Shown: positions 1 to 7,844, counted from the stretch's first letter. The stretch: DNA of 64,000 nt from Bacteroidaceae bacterium (GCA_017469925.1 JAFUFK010000011.1:1-64000), one strand, 5' to 3'. Numbers and translations are program-made. Notes: a model not told the origin generated them from the letters alone.

Positions 1-723
1 GAAGAAGATGGCGGTGTTCTTACCCTCCATGTCGGTGTTGGCCGAGCAGTGCATCGAGGCGATACCCTGCAGGGGCAGGTAGTAGTTCTGCATCGAGAAC
101 ATACCCTTCTTCATCTCACCGCCGTACCAGGTGTTGATGATGACCTGCTCGCGGCTGGTGGTGTTGAAGGCTACGCAAGTCTCCGAGTTCAGACCCAGTT
201 CCTGGTAGTTCTCCACCTTGGCCTTCGAGGCGTTGTAGATGACAAAGTTGGGCTCGAAGCTTTCCAGTTCCTCAGCGGTGGGCTGGATGAACATGTTCTT
301 CACGAAGTGGGCCTGCCAAGCCACCTCCACGATGAAGCGGACGGCCAGGCGGGTAGCCTCGTTGGCACCACAGAAGGCGTCAACGACGTACAGCGGCTTG
401 TTCGAGAGCTCCTTGATGGCGATGTCCTTCACCTGGGCCCAGACAGCCTCCGACATGGGGTGGTTGTCGTTCTTGTAACCCTCGGTAGTCCACCAAACCT
501 TGTCGTGGCTCTGAGCGTCGTCAACGATGTACTTGTCCTTAGGCGAGCGGCCGGTGTAGATACCGGTCATCACGTTCACGGCGTCCAGTTCCGTGTTCTG
601 GCCCTTGTCGTAGCCGGTCAGGCTGGCCTTGGTCTCCTCCTCAAAGAGGAACTCGTACGAAGGATTGTGGGCAATCACGGTCGAGCCGGTGATGCCGTAC
701 TTGGTTAAATCTAAATTTGCCAT
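1..723 (-). CDS. pckA: Phosphoenolpyruvate carboxykinase (ATP), N-terminal part, cut by window edge
   Basis: Reverse-strand reading from an ATG at 723 gives 241 residues running off the left edge. They match the N-terminal half of ATP-dependent PEP carboxykinase, which interconverts oxaloacetate + ATP and PEP + CO2 + ADP. Visible family segments are [48 protein letters not shown] and a closing MHCSAN. In anaerobic Bacteroidales the enzyme usually works in the carboxylating direction during succinate fermentation (family knowledge, not shown here). The leader just before the ATG carries four 8-bp TTAA-type repeats, and a TATTTTTG -7 box lies on the reverse strand at 797-804. The catalytic C-terminal half lies outside the window. 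Confidence 0.95.
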   Translation of the reverse strand, partial: MANLDLTKYGITGSTVIAHNPSYEFLFEEETKASLTGYDKGQNTELDAVNVMTGIYTGRSPKDKYIVDDAQSHDKVWWTTEGYKNDNHPMSEAVWAQVKDIAIKELSNKPLYVVDAFCGANEATRLAVRFIVEVAWQAHFVKNMFIQPTAEELESFEPNFVIYNASKAKVENYQELGLNSETCVAFNTTSREQVIINTWYGGEMKKGMFSMQNYYLPLQGIASMHCSANTDMEGKNTAIFF

Positions 724-735
724 AGTTTATAAAAG

Positions 736-767
736 TTTAACGGGTTAACAGGTTAACGGTTTAGCAG
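736..767 (-). repeat. Four degenerate octamers in the pckA leader
   Basis: Four exact 8-bp steps (736-743, 744-751, 752-759, 760-767) read TTTAACGG, GTTAACAG, GTTAACGG, TTTAGCAG on the plus strand. They end about 12 bp before the pckA start. The bases next to the ATG on the coding strand closely match those before trxA and the gene at 12091, which carry similar arrays. Confidence 0.75.
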
Positions 768-796
768 TCGGGGGCATACGTCCCTCTTTTGCGCCA

Positions 797-804
797 CAAA
801 AATA
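797..804 (-). promoter_or_regulatory. Probable pckA -7 box
   Basis: The reverse strand reads TATTTTTG, matching the Bacteroidetes primary-sigma -7 consensus TAnnTTTG, about 73 bp before the pckA start. No TTG is found at the right distance. Instead the -33 region is occupied by the AATTGTG heptamer array. Confidence 0.5.
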
Positions 805-810
805 CAAAAT

Positions 811-845
811 AATTGTGAATTGTGAATTGTGAATTATGAATTATT
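811..845. repeat. Five-unit AATTGTG heptamer array
   Basis: Three exact AATTGTG copies are followed by AATTATG and AATTATT, each at exactly 7 bp. The array overlaps the expected -33 region of the pckA promoter, so a change in copy number could alter that promoter (inference). Confidence 0.7.
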
Positions 846-966
846 TTACCCCGCGACGACACTTTTTTCGTTAAGCCCAACCTTTTGAGAAGTCGGGTTT
901 GCAATTCTCGCGCTAATTATTGCAACTACACTTATTATATTTATAATGAATGAGCCTACACGTAGG

Positions 967-1236
967 CTATTTTGTCCACATTTTTCCTACCTCTCGGGGG
1001 GTGGCCCGGAACCTGCCGCCGGAAGTTATGTTAACCTATCGGCCGAGATAATGTTAACTTCCGGCCATCGGTTAACTTAACCTGGGGGCGTAGGTTAACA
1101 TAACTTCCGGCGCCCCCTTCTAAGGCACGGCGAAATCGCCCCGTTTATTGTTGATAGACAGGTCGTTACGTTTTCGGGCCAGATGCTGCGATGTGGGAGA
1201 CGGGCTCGCCCCGCCGCCCCCGGGCGGTTGTAAGGA
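967..1236. repeat. Dispersed element, copy 1 (about 270 bp)
   Basis: This stretch aligns almost end to end with 46527-46789. Shared landmarks in order are TTTTTCCTACCTCT, GGAACCTGCCGCCGGAAG, the four-unit 23-bp array, CCTGGGGGCGTAGGTTAAC, TTGATAGACAG and GGGCTCGCCCCGCCGCCCC. The two ends are imperfectly inverted (TCCTAC..GGGGGGTGG against the complement of CCGCCCCCGGGCGG..GTAAGGA). No ORF fits its length. It fills most of the 611-bp gap between the divergent pckA and Fic genes. It could be a MITE-like element or a structured transcript. Confidence 0.8.
1020..1115. repeat. 23-bp-pitch palindrome array, locus A (4 units)
   Basis: Eleven-base near-palindromes GTTATGTTAAC, ATAATGTTAAC, GTTAACTTAAC and GTTAACATAAC start at 1025, 1048, 1071 and 1094, exactly 23 bp apart. 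The 12-bp spacers are GC-rich and usually contain GGC or GGCC. Outer units are inverted: CCGGAAGTTATGTTAACCTA is the exact complement of TAGGTTAACATAACTTCCGG, a 20-bp perfect inverted repeat around the two inner units. Confidence 0.9.
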
Positions 1237-1273
1237 TTTTTGCTACAGTTTCAGACAAAGGGGTCTCAAAAAC

Positions 1274-1304
1274 TTGCCGATATCGGCAAAAAAGTGTATC
1301 TTTG
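1274..1304 (+). promoter_or_regulatory. Fic-upp promoter with palindromic operator
   Basis: TTG at 1274-1276, a 20-bp gap and TATCTTTG at 1297-1304 match the Bacteroidetes promoter consensus. The -33 triplet is the left end of a perfect 16-bp palindrome, TTGCCGATATCGGCAA (1274-1289). A half-site, CTTGCCGATA, recurs at 1324-1333, just before the start codon at 1335. A repressor on these sites would block both promoter and start. The HTH-like N-terminus of the Fic protein makes autoregulation a natural guess. Confidence 0.75.
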
Positions 1305-1334
1305 TGGCGCAAACATGACAAAACTTGCCGATAG

Positions 1335-2228
1335 ATGGAGTACATATCTGTGTTGGAATATGCCAAGAAGCATGGAATAAGCGAGCGCACCGCCCGCAAC
1401 TATTGCGCACAGGGAAAGATAGACGGGGCGTTCCTGACAGGGAAGACCTGGAGCATTCCTGACGACGCGCCACTGCCCAAGAGAGGGAAACGGCGAGTCT
1501 CTCCCCTGCTCCAACGCCTGCGCCAAGAGAAGGAGGCAGGACTGAAGGGCGGCATCTATCACCGCACGCAGATTGACCTCACCTACAATTCGAACCACAT
1601 TGAGGGCAGCCGGCTGACGAAGGAGCAGACACGCTACATCTTTGAGACGAATACGCTGGGAGCGACCGCCGAAAACACCGACATCGACGACATCATGGAG
1701 ACGGTGAACCACTTCCGCCTAATCGACTACATTATCGACCATGCACAGGAACGCATCACGGAGTCGCACATCAAGCGGCTGCATGCCATGCTGAAAGCGA
1801 ACACCTCGGACAGCCGAAAGTCGTGGTTTGCCGTAGGAGAATACAAGCGACTGCCCAATGAGGTGGGCGGCGAAGAGACCGCAGCACCGGAGGAGGTGAG
1901 CAGACAGATGAAGACGCTGCTGGCGAGATACAACAACGTGCCGCACCCCCAGCTTCGGGACATACTGGACTTCCACGTGCGGTTCGAGCGCATCCATCCC
2001 TTCCAGGACGGGAACGGGCGCGTCGGTCGCCTGCTGATGTTCTGGCAGTGCCTGGCAACGGAGGTCGTACCCTTCGTGATAACCGAGGACTTGCGTCTGT
2101 TCTACTACCGCGGCATTCAGCATTGGGGACATACCGACGGCTATCTTACCGACACATGCCTGACCGCACAGGACCAATACAAAGCCATATTAAAATACTT
2201 CAAAATAGACTACCATGAAAACGATTAA
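1335..2228 (+). CDS. Fic-domain AMPylase-type protein with N-terminal HTH
   Basis: 297 residues. Residues 1-45 resemble a MerR/HTH_17-like DNA-binding region (ISERTARNYCAQGKIDG). Residues about 75-90 contain SNHIEG, fitting the S/T-x-x-x-E-G/N inhibitory helix, so this looks like a class II (N-terminally self-inhibited) Fic protein. The catalytic loop HPFQDGNGRVGR near residue 220 is complete, with catalytic His and nucleotide-binding GNGR, so NMP transfer is expected. The target is unknown. The gene overlaps upp by 14 bp and shares its promoter. Start: ATG at 1335, right after a half-operator; transcription probably begins near 1311, leaving a short leader. Confidence 0.9.
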   Translation: MEYISVLEYAKKHGISERTARNYCAQGKIDGAFLTGKTWSIPDDAPLPKRGKRRVSPLLQRLRQEKEAGLKGGIYHRTQIDLTYNSNHIEGSRLTKEQTRYIFETNTLGATAENTDIDDIMETVNHFRLIDYIIDHAQERITESHIKRLHAMLKANTSDSRKSWFAVGEYKRLPNEVGGEETAAPEEVSRQMKTLLARYNNVPHPQLRDILDFHVRFERIHPFQDGNGRVGRLLMFWQCLATEVVPFVITEDLRLFYYRGIQHWGHTDGYLTDTCLTAQDQYKAILKYFKIDYHEND

Positions 2229-2871
2229 CCTTAGCGAACAGAACACGGTAGTGAACCACTACCTGGCCGAAATCCGCGACAAGAGTTACCAACGAAACCG
2301 CACCCTCTTCCGCCAGAACATCCGCCGCATCGGCGAGGCGATGGCCTACGAGATTTCGAAGACGCTGGAGTACAGGACGAAACGGGTGACCACCCCGCTG
2401 GGTACGGCAGAGATTCCACTCATGAAGGACGACCTCTTGCTGGCCACCGTGCTCAGGGCCGGACTGCCCTTCCACGAGGGATTCCTCCATGTCTTCGACC
2501 ATGCCGACAATGCCTTCGTCTCGGCCTTCCGCATGTACACCAACCGCGAGCATACGGAGGTGGGCATACATACGGAGTACATGGCCTCGCCCTCGGTGAA
2601 GGGGAAGACCCTGATTATCGTGGACCCCATGCTGGCCACGGGCGGAAGCATGGTGGCGGCCTACGAGGCCCTGCTGAAGACGGGACGGCCCGCGCGGGTA
2701 CACATTGCCTGCGTTATCGGTACACCGGAAGGCGTGGAGATGTTGCAAAAGAACGTTGCAGAGGATGTCACGCTCTGGTGCGCTGCCATCGACCCGGGCA
2801 TGAACGAGCATAAGTACATCGTCCCCGGCTTCGGCGACTGCGGCGACCTGTGCTACGGCGAGAAACTCTAA
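2215..2871 (+). CDS. upp: Uracil phosphoribosyltransferase
   Basis: 218 residues. The enzyme makes UMP from uracil and PRPP in pyrimidine salvage, in the cytoplasm. The PRPP-binding motif IIVDPMLATGGSM lies near residue 137 and the uracil-binding tail PGFGDCGDLCYG closes the protein, both characteristic of UPRTs. Length is normal for the family. The start lies inside the last codons of the Fic gene (14-bp overlap), so translation is likely coupled. A strong terminator hairpin follows 40 bp downstream. Confidence 0.96.
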   Translation: MKTINLSEQNTVVNHYLAEIRDKSYQRNRTLFRQNIRRIGEAMAYEISKTLEYRTKRVTTPLGTAEIPLMKDDLLLATVLRAGLPFHEGFLHVFDHADNAFVSAFRMYTNREHTEVGIHTEYMASPSVKGKTLIIVDPMLATGGSMVAAYEALLKTGRPARVHIACVIGTPEGVEMLQKNVAEDVTLWCAAIDPGMNEHKYIVPGFGDCGDLCYGEKL

Positions 2872-2912
2872 AAACTACCTTATTCAAAGTCGGCAAAGCT
2901 GACGCAAAAAGA

Positions 2913-2943
2913 AAGCCCTCGGACATTTAGAGTCCGAGGGCTT
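2913..2943. terminator. Bidirectional terminator between upp and korB
   Basis: A perfect 12-bp stem, AAGCCCTCGGAC / GTCCGAGGGCTT, with a 7-base loop lies between converging genes. It is A-rich on the upstream side, so it can serve the leftward kor transcript as well as upp. Confidence 0.85.
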
Positions 2944-2971
2944 GTGCTTTGCAACAAGTGTTGCATAATGT

Positions 2972-3976
2972 CTATCGCACTTCCCAAGTGTCGTTGGTCT
3001 CGAGGAGCTCGGCAAAGGAGTGGTAGGGTTTCTTGGCCTTGACCTCTTCGATTTGGGCCTCAACGGCATCGTTGTAAGTGGGTGCTTCGACGTCGCGGAT
3101 TACGCCAAGAGCGATGGGGAATCCGTCGCCGTCGCCCATAAGGGCGAGTTTCAACTGGAGAGTGTTGTCCTCCTGATGGGCATCGTGGACGAGGATGTCG
3201 TCCAAGGTGTAGCCGTCCTTACCAATCTCGACACGCTTCAGGCCGAAGCCGTCCTGCACGAGGCCGTACTCGTTGTTGGGACCGAAGACTAGCGGCTTGC
3301 CGTGCTCGACGTAGATGGCGTTCTGCTGGCGGCCTTCCTTCGAATAGACGCTCTCGTGGGTGCCGTCGTTGAAGATGACGCAATTTTGCAATATCTCGCA
3401 GACGGAGGTGCCTTTGTGGGCGTGGGCGGCCTTCAGGATGGCGATGGTGTCGGGGGCATCGGTGGCTACGGCACGGGCAAAGAAGCGGCCGCGGGCTCCG
3501 AAGCAGAGTTCAGCAGGGCGGAAGGGGTCTTCTACGGTACCGTAGGGGCTGGACTTCGATACAAAACCGCGCGGCGAAGTGGGTGAGTATTGCCCCTTCG
3601 TGAGGCCGTAGATGCGGTTGTTGAGAAGTATCATGTTAAGGTCGATGTTACGGCGGTTGGCATGGATGAAGTGGTTACCGCCAATGGCCAGTCCGTCGCC
3701 GTCGCCAGAGACTTGCCAGACGTCGAGCCGTGGGTTGGCGACCTTGCAGCCAGTGGCAATGGCTGCGGCACGTCCGTGGATGGTGTTCATGCCGTAGGTA
3801 GCCATGTAGTGGGGCAAACGGCTGCTGCAGCCGATGCCGGAGATGACGGCAATGTCCTCGGGTGCTGTACCTATCTCGGCCAGTGCCTTGTGGAACGAGG
3901 CGAGGAAGAAGTGGTCGCCGCAGCCCGGACACCAACGGGGCTGGCCCTTTTTATAATCGGTATTTGTGTATGCCAT
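2972..3976 (-). CDS. korB: 2-oxoacid:ferredoxin oxidoreductase, beta subunit (2-oxoglutarate type)
   Basis: 334 residues. This is the thiamine-diphosphate subunit that, with the upstream KorA, oxidatively decarboxylates 2-oxoglutarate (or a related 2-oxoacid) to the acyl-CoA while reducing ferredoxin. Seen: WCPGCGDHFF at residues 15-24, the TPP/Mg motif SGDGDGLAIGGNH near 90, NNRIYGLTKGQYSPTSP near 120, and a conserved Cys in IGCSSR. It lies 33 bp downstream of korA on the same strand. Substrate choice between 2-oxoglutarate and other 2-oxoacids cannot be fixed from sequence alone. Confidence 0.93.
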   Translation of the reverse strand: MAYTNTDYKKGQPRWCPGCGDHFFLASFHKALAEIGTAPEDIAVISGIGCSSRLPHYMATYGMNTIHGRAAAIATGCKVANPRLDVWQVSGDGDGLAIGGNHFIHANRRNIDLNMILLNNRIYGLTKGQYSPTSPRGFVSKSSPYGTVEDPFRPAELCFGARGRFFARAVATDAPDTIAILKAAHAHKGTSVCEILQNCVIFNDGTHESVYSKEGRQQNAIYVEHGKPLVFGPNNEYGLVQDGFGLKRVEIGKDGYTLDDILVHDAHQEDNTLQLKLALMGDGDGFPIALGVIRDVEAPTYNDAVEAQIEEVKAKKPYHSFAELLETNDTWEVR

Positions 3977-4009
3977 GGGAATTATGGGGTTTTAGAGGAG
4001 TATTAGAAA

Positions 4010-5851
4010 TTATAGGAGAGTACTGAATGCTTCTACCAGTTCGCTAACCACGAACGGCTGGCCCTTCACCTGGTTGAACTGATGGGGAGTAAAGCCATCG
4101 ACCTGGGTGCGGAGGTAGGCTGCAAGCTGGCCCATGTTCTGCTCGGCAACAACAACCTTGGGATAGCGCATAAGCACCTCGGCAGTGTTCTTGGGTAGAG
4201 GACGGATGTAACGGAACTGGGCGAGGGCTACCTTATGACCCTTTGCACGGAGCTCGTCCATGGCCGTGTGCAGGTGGCCGTAGGTGCTGCCGAAGCCAAC
4301 GATGAGCAGGTCGGCATCGTCGCGGTCGCCCAGCACCTCGAGGTCGGGCACGGGGATGCGGTCAATCTTCTCCTGGCGCAGGCGCGTCATGAGGTCGTGG
4401 TTCTCGGGGTCGGTGGAGATGGCTCCCGTCTTGGAGTCCTTCTCCAGTCCTCCCAGGATGTGGGTGAAGCCTTCGCGGCCAGGCACGGCCCAATAGCGAA
4501 CGCCCTCGGCATTGCGCTGGTAGGGAGTCCACTGACCACGCAGCGACTCTGGTACATAAGGTGGCTGGATGGCGGGGTATTCGTCGAGGTTGGGCAGGCG
4601 GAAAGCCGCTGAACCGTTAGCCACGTAGGCATCGGTCAGCAGGACAACGGGGGTCATGTGTTCCAGAGCCATCTTCGAGGCATCGTAAGCCGCATCGAAA
4701 CAGTCGGCGGGGCTGAGGGCTGCCAGTACAGGCAGGGGACTCTCGCCGTTACGGCCATAAAGGACCTGAAGGAGGTCGGTCTGTTCCGACTTCGTGGGTA
4801 GGCCCGTGGCAGGACCGCCTCGCTGGACGTCGAGCACGACAAGGGGCAGTTCCATGATGACAGCCAGGTTCATAGCCTCGGACTTTAGGCAGACGCCGGG
4901 ACCGCTGGTCGAGGTGACGGCCAGTGCGCCAGCAAAGGAGGCTCCAATGGCTGAGGCACAGCCCGAAATCTCGTCTTCGCACTGTACGGTGGTTACGCCC
5001 AAGCTCTTGTGCTTCGAGAGTTCGTGAAGCACGTCGGTAGCAGGGGTGATGGGATAAGAACCGAGGTAAAGCTTCAGCCCAGCCTTTTCGGCTGCAGCGA
5101 TGAAACCATAGGCCGTGGCCTTGTTGCCCGTAATGTCCATGTAGCGGCCGGGGCGCTTGTCGCGCGTATCGATGCGATAGACGTTCAGAGCCGAGGAGTG
5201 GGTGTTGTGGCCATAGTCGTAGCCAGCCCGGATCACTCGGATATTGGCCTCAGCTATGGCGGGCTTCTTGGCGAACTTCTCGCGCAGGAAGTTGAAGGCC
5301 ACGTCGAGGTCGCGAGTGAAGAGCCAGCAAACGAGGCCGACGGCAAACATGTTGCGACACTTGAGCATCGCCTTCACGTCCATACCTGTATCGGCGAGAC
5401 AATCCTTCACCATCGTCGTGAGCGGACAGGCGATGACGCGATCGGGGTCAACACCGAGTTCCTTCAGCGGGTCGTCGGTCTTGAACTCAGCCTTCTGCAA
5501 GTCCTTGGGCCCAAAGGCATCGGTGTCGATGATGACGGTGGCTCCGGGCTTGGCATAGCGAAGCTGTGTCTTGAGCGCAGCCGCATTCATGGCCACAAGT
5601 ACATCGCAGAGGTCGCCAGGGGTATAGACCTGCGAGGCTCCGATATGGACCTGGTAGCCACTGACACCCGTCAGCGAGCCTTGCGGGGCGCGGATGTCGG
5701 CCGGATAGTCGGGAAAAGTACTGATACTGTTACCTACGGTAGCGGAGACCGTAGAAAAAATGTTTCCGGCCAGCTGCATGCCGTCGCCGGAATCGCCTGA
5801 GAAACGGACCACTACACTGTCCAATTCCTTAATCTCCACAGAATTTGTCAT
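4010..5851 (-). CDS. korA: 2-oxoacid:ferredoxin oxidoreductase, fused gamma-alpha subunit
   Basis: 613 residues, a fusion of gamma (about 10-190, beginning FSGDSGDGMQLAGN) and alpha domains (about 220-613, with GSYPITPATDVLHEL, QCEDEISGCASAIGAS and TSTSGPGVCLKSEAMNLA). This is the usual KorA arrangement in Bacteroidetes. It provides the 2-oxoacid/CoA-binding part of the complex with KorB. The start ATG at 5851 follows a six-unit 7-bp repeat array and no clear promoter was found there, so the promoter may lie at or upstream of tRNA-Arg (inference). Confidence 0.93.
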   Translation of the reverse strand: MTNSVEIKELDSVVVRFSGDSGDGMQLAGNIFSTVSATVGNSISTFPDYPADIRAPQGSLTGVSGYQVHIGASQVYTPGDLCDVLVAMNAAALKTQLRYAKPGATVIIDTDAFGPKDLQKAEFKTDDPLKELGVDPDRVIACPLTTMVKDCLADTGMDVKAMLKCRNMFAVGLVCWLFTRDLDVAFNFLREKFAKKPAIAEANIRVIRAGYDYGHNTHSSALNVYRIDTRDKRPGRYMDITGNKATAYGFIAAAEKAGLKLYLGSYPITPATDVLHELSKHKSLGVTTVQCEDEISGCASAIGASFAGALAVTSTSGPGVCLKSEAMNLAVIMELPLVVLDVQRGGPATGLPTKSEQTDLLQVLYGRNGESPLPVLAALSPADCFDAAYDASKMALEHMTPVVLLTDAYVANGSAAFRLPNLDEYPAIQPPYVPESLRGQWTPYQRNAEGVRYWAVPGREGFTHILGGLEKDSKTGAISTDPENHDLMTRLRQEKIDRIPVPDLEVLGDRDDADLLIVGFGSTYGHLHTAMDELRAKGHKVALAQFRYIRPLPKNTAEVLMRYPKVVVAEQNMGQLAAYLRTQVDGFTPHQFNQVKGQPFVVSELVEAFSTLL

Positions 5852-5860
5852 GTTTTGGGA

Positions 5861-5902
5861 GAACTTTAAACTTTAAACTTCGAACTATTAACTTTGAACT
5901 TT
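5861..5902. repeat. Six-unit NAACTNN heptamer array between tRNA-Arg and korA
   Basis: Units start at 5861, 5868, 5875, 5882, 5889 and 5896 at exactly 7 bp: GAACTTT, AAACTTT, AAACTTC, GAACTAT, TAACTTT, GAACTTT. The AACT core is invariant and the flanking bases vary. The same consensus occurs at 45197 and 47706. Confidence 0.85.
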
Positions 5903-5909
5903 ACGAAAG

Positions 5910-5981
5910 TACCCCCGCCGGGAATCGAACCCGGATTGGCGGTTTAGGAAACCGTAGTTCTATCCATTGAACTACAGGGGC
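5910..5981 (-). tRNA. tRNA-Arg (anticodon CCU)
   Basis: Reverse strand folds as a cloverleaf: acceptor GCCCCTG/CGGGGGT, D-arm GTTC..GAAC, anticodon loop TTCCTAA (CCU) and T-arm CCGGG-TTCGATT-CCCGG. No CCA is encoded. A TAAATTTG -7 box lies upstream at 6001-6008 on the reverse strand. It is followed leftwards by korA. Confidence 0.95.
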
Positions 5982-6103
5982 GCCTTGTCAAATACGGATG
6001 CAAATTTAGTGCTTTTTTCCCATTCCCCGAAGCAAAAGCAAGAAAAATGTGTTACAATAGTTAAATAAAGATACGCGCGATACGCGAGAAGGGATACCCA
6101 AAA

Positions 6104-6340
6104 TCAACGGTCTGCGTCGCGAATTTCCTCGAAATCGACGTACTCGCCCTCGTCTTCCGTAAACACCCGTTTCTGCGCTTGCGAGTCGGGATGTGAAGTT
6201 TCATCGCCCTGCAAGGTCGTGCGCTGGCGGGTGTTGATGCCAAAGAGGCGCATGAGCATCTGGATGATGGACAGGCCGAAGCTGGCCACTACGAAGAAGC
6301 CAACAAACAGAAACATGAAAAAACATCCGAGTACGCGCAT
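6104..6340 (-). CDS. Small membrane protein, DUF4834-like
   Basis: 78 residues. One N-terminal membrane helix (CFFMFLFVGFFVVASFGLSI) is followed by a polar acidic tail (EDEGEYVDFEEIRD). The layout resembles the DUF4834 family of small Bacteroidetes proteins; no function is known to me. It lies 28 bp downstream of pssA on the same strand, separated by a duplicated 8-bp unit (6358-6373), so it is probably the third gene of the psd-pssA operon. Confidence 0.7.
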   Translation of the reverse strand: MRVLGCFFMFLFVGFFVVASFGLSIIQMLMRLFGINTRQRTTLQGDETSHPDSQAQKRVFTEDEGEYVDFEEIRDADR

Positions 6341-6357
6341 AGGATGGGCAACGGGAA

Positions 6358-6373
6358 TGGTTAATTGGTTAAT
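6358..6373. repeat. Duplicated octamer TGGTTAAT at the pssA 3' end
   Basis: Two exact 8-bp copies lie back to back. The second copy contains the pssA stop codon (reverse-strand TAA at 6369-6371). It resembles the TTAA-type octamers near pckA, trxA and the gene at 12091. Confidence 0.55.
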
Positions 6374-7082
6374 GGCGGGGGCGGGAAGTGAAGTTTACGT
6401 ATAGCGAGAGCAGGACGTACCAGACAATCATGGCGGCAAGACTGCCCATGCCCCAGGGAAGGGCAAGCAGGATAAGGCAACCAAAGAGGAACGTGTAGCG
6501 AATGTGGTTGTTGCGCCAAGTGTAGTCCTTAAACTTCAAGGCGAAAAGGGGCAACTCGGCCACCAGCAGGAGGCACGAGAGGAACATGAACAGGAAAAGG
6601 AACACGGCATTGAACTTTAGCGAGACCAAGAAGGCATGCTGGCTGACCACAAGCGAGCCCCAGAAGAGGGCATTGGCAGGCGTGGGCAGGCCGATGAACG
6701 AAGAGGTCTGGCGCGAGTCGAGATTGAACTTGGCCAAGCGCAAGGCCGAGAAGGCAGCCATGAGGAAGGCGGTGTAGGGAATCACTTTGGCAAAAGGCTG
6801 GAGCAACTCGGGGTAGTGCACCTCGTGGAAGAGGTAGAAAAGGATGGCCGAGGGGGCCACACCGAAGGTTACGACATCGGCCAGCGAATCGAGTTCCTTA
6901 CCAATGGGCGACGAAACACCCAGCAGGCGAGCGACCATGCCATCGAAGAAGTCAAAGACAGCGCCCAAAATAATCATCACAATGGCCCAACGATAGTTAC
7001 CATAGAAAGCCGCCCCCGTAGCCATGCAACCACAGATGAGGTTGCAGCAGGTGAGCGAGTTCGGAATGTGTTTCTTTATCAT
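6369..7082 (-). CDS. pssA: CDP-diacylglycerol-serine O-phosphatidyltransferase
   Basis: 237 residues, multi-pass inner-membrane protein that makes phosphatidylserine from CDP-diacylglycerol and serine. The CDP-alcohol phosphotransferase signature DG-x2-AR-x8-G-x3-D-x3-D is complete around residues 46-70 ([19 protein letters not shown]). About six hydrophobic helices follow. The start overlaps the psd stop by 4 bp, so product and consumer of phosphatidylserine are translationally coupled. Confidence 0.95.
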   Translation of the reverse strand: MIKKHIPNSLTCCNLICGCMATGAAFYGNYRWAIVMIILGAVFDFFDGMVARLLGVSSPIGKELDSLADVVTFGVAPSAILFYLFHEVHYPELLQPFAKVIPYTAFLMAAFSALRLAKFNLDSRQTSSFIGLPTPANALFWGSLVVSQHAFLVSLKFNAVFLFLFMFLSCLLLVAELPLFALKFKDYTWRNNHIRYTFLFGCLILLALPWGMGSLAAMIVWYVLLSLYVNFTSRPRH

Positions 7083-7768
7083 GAAAGTTTAGCTATAATC
7101 GTTTCGTTGCCCGTCGTCTTCTGACCTAAGCGGACACACACCTCCGCTCCGAGAGGCAAGAAGAGATCAACACGCGAACCCAATTTTATGAATCCCATGT
7201 GCTCGTCGATTTCGTATTCTTCGCCCTCCTCAAGATAAGTGACCACGCGGCGAGCCATTGCACCGGCAATCTGGCGCGTCAGGATTTCCTGACCCTGAGG
7301 GGTCTCGATGACGATAGTGCTCCGTTCATTCTCGATGCTCGACTTTGGAAGCCAGGCTGCGAGATGATTGCCGTCATAGTGGCGCACCATCTTTACGCGG
7401 CCATCGACGGGAATCCAGTTGGCATGTACGTTAAAGGGGCTCATAAAGATGGAAACCTGCAGGCGACGGTCGTGGAAGTATTCCGTCTCCTCCACCTCCT
7501 CAATGACCACTATATGACCATCGGCAGGAGCAATGACTATGCCCGTCGTATCCGACTCGAAGTTGCGAATCGGACAACGGTAGAAGTTGGCTACAAGCAG
7601 ATAGAAGAGAGCACTGAGCGTAACAGCGACGATAAACAATGGCTTCGAATCACAAAAAAGATGAATAGAAAGGCAAATGAGCACCAGCACAACGGCCGAT
7701 ACGGTAAGGATATGAGTGCCTTCGCTGTGGATTCGTATCTTACGCAGTTTCCTAAGTCTTTTTCCCAT
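7079..7768 (-). CDS. psd: Phosphatidylserine decarboxylase
   Basis: 229 residues, the short type. It converts phosphatidylserine to phosphatidylethanolamine at the inner membrane. Two N-terminal membrane segments precede APADGHIVV (about residue 80), [15 protein letters not shown] and the self-cleavage site [13 protein letters not shown] near residue 197, where the Ser of LGS becomes the pyruvoyl group. First gene of the psd-pssA-DUF4834 operon, with a clear promoter upstream. Confidence 0.95.
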   Translation of the reverse strand: MGKRLRKLRKIRIHSEGTHILTVSAVVLVLICLSIHLFCDSKPLFIVAVTLSALFYLLVANFYRCPIRNFESDTTGIVIAPADGHIVVIEEVEETEYFHDRRLQVSIFMSPFNVHANWIPVDGRVKMVRHYDGNHLAAWLPKSSIENERSTIVIETPQGQEILTRQIAGAMARRVVTYLEEGEEYEIDEHMGFIKLGSRVDLFLPLGAEVCVRLGQKTTGNETIIAKLS

Positions 7769-7814
7769 TTCTCGGTTACAAACTTTCGGGGGACAGATTT
7801 CCCCCTACGTCATG

Positions 7815-7844
7815 CAAAGTTAGTAAGTTTCCGTTATAAAACAA
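7815..7844 (-). promoter_or_regulatory. psd promoter
   Basis: Reverse strand carries TTG (7842-7844), a 19-bp gap and TAACTTTG (7815-7822), matching the Bacteroidetes consensus, about 45 bp before the psd ATG. Confidence 0.7.

Noticed and set aside
1020-1115. CRISPR array
   Set aside because: Units of 11 bp and spacers of 12 bp are far too short, spacers resemble each other, and no cas gene is present. The same holds for 51249-51387.
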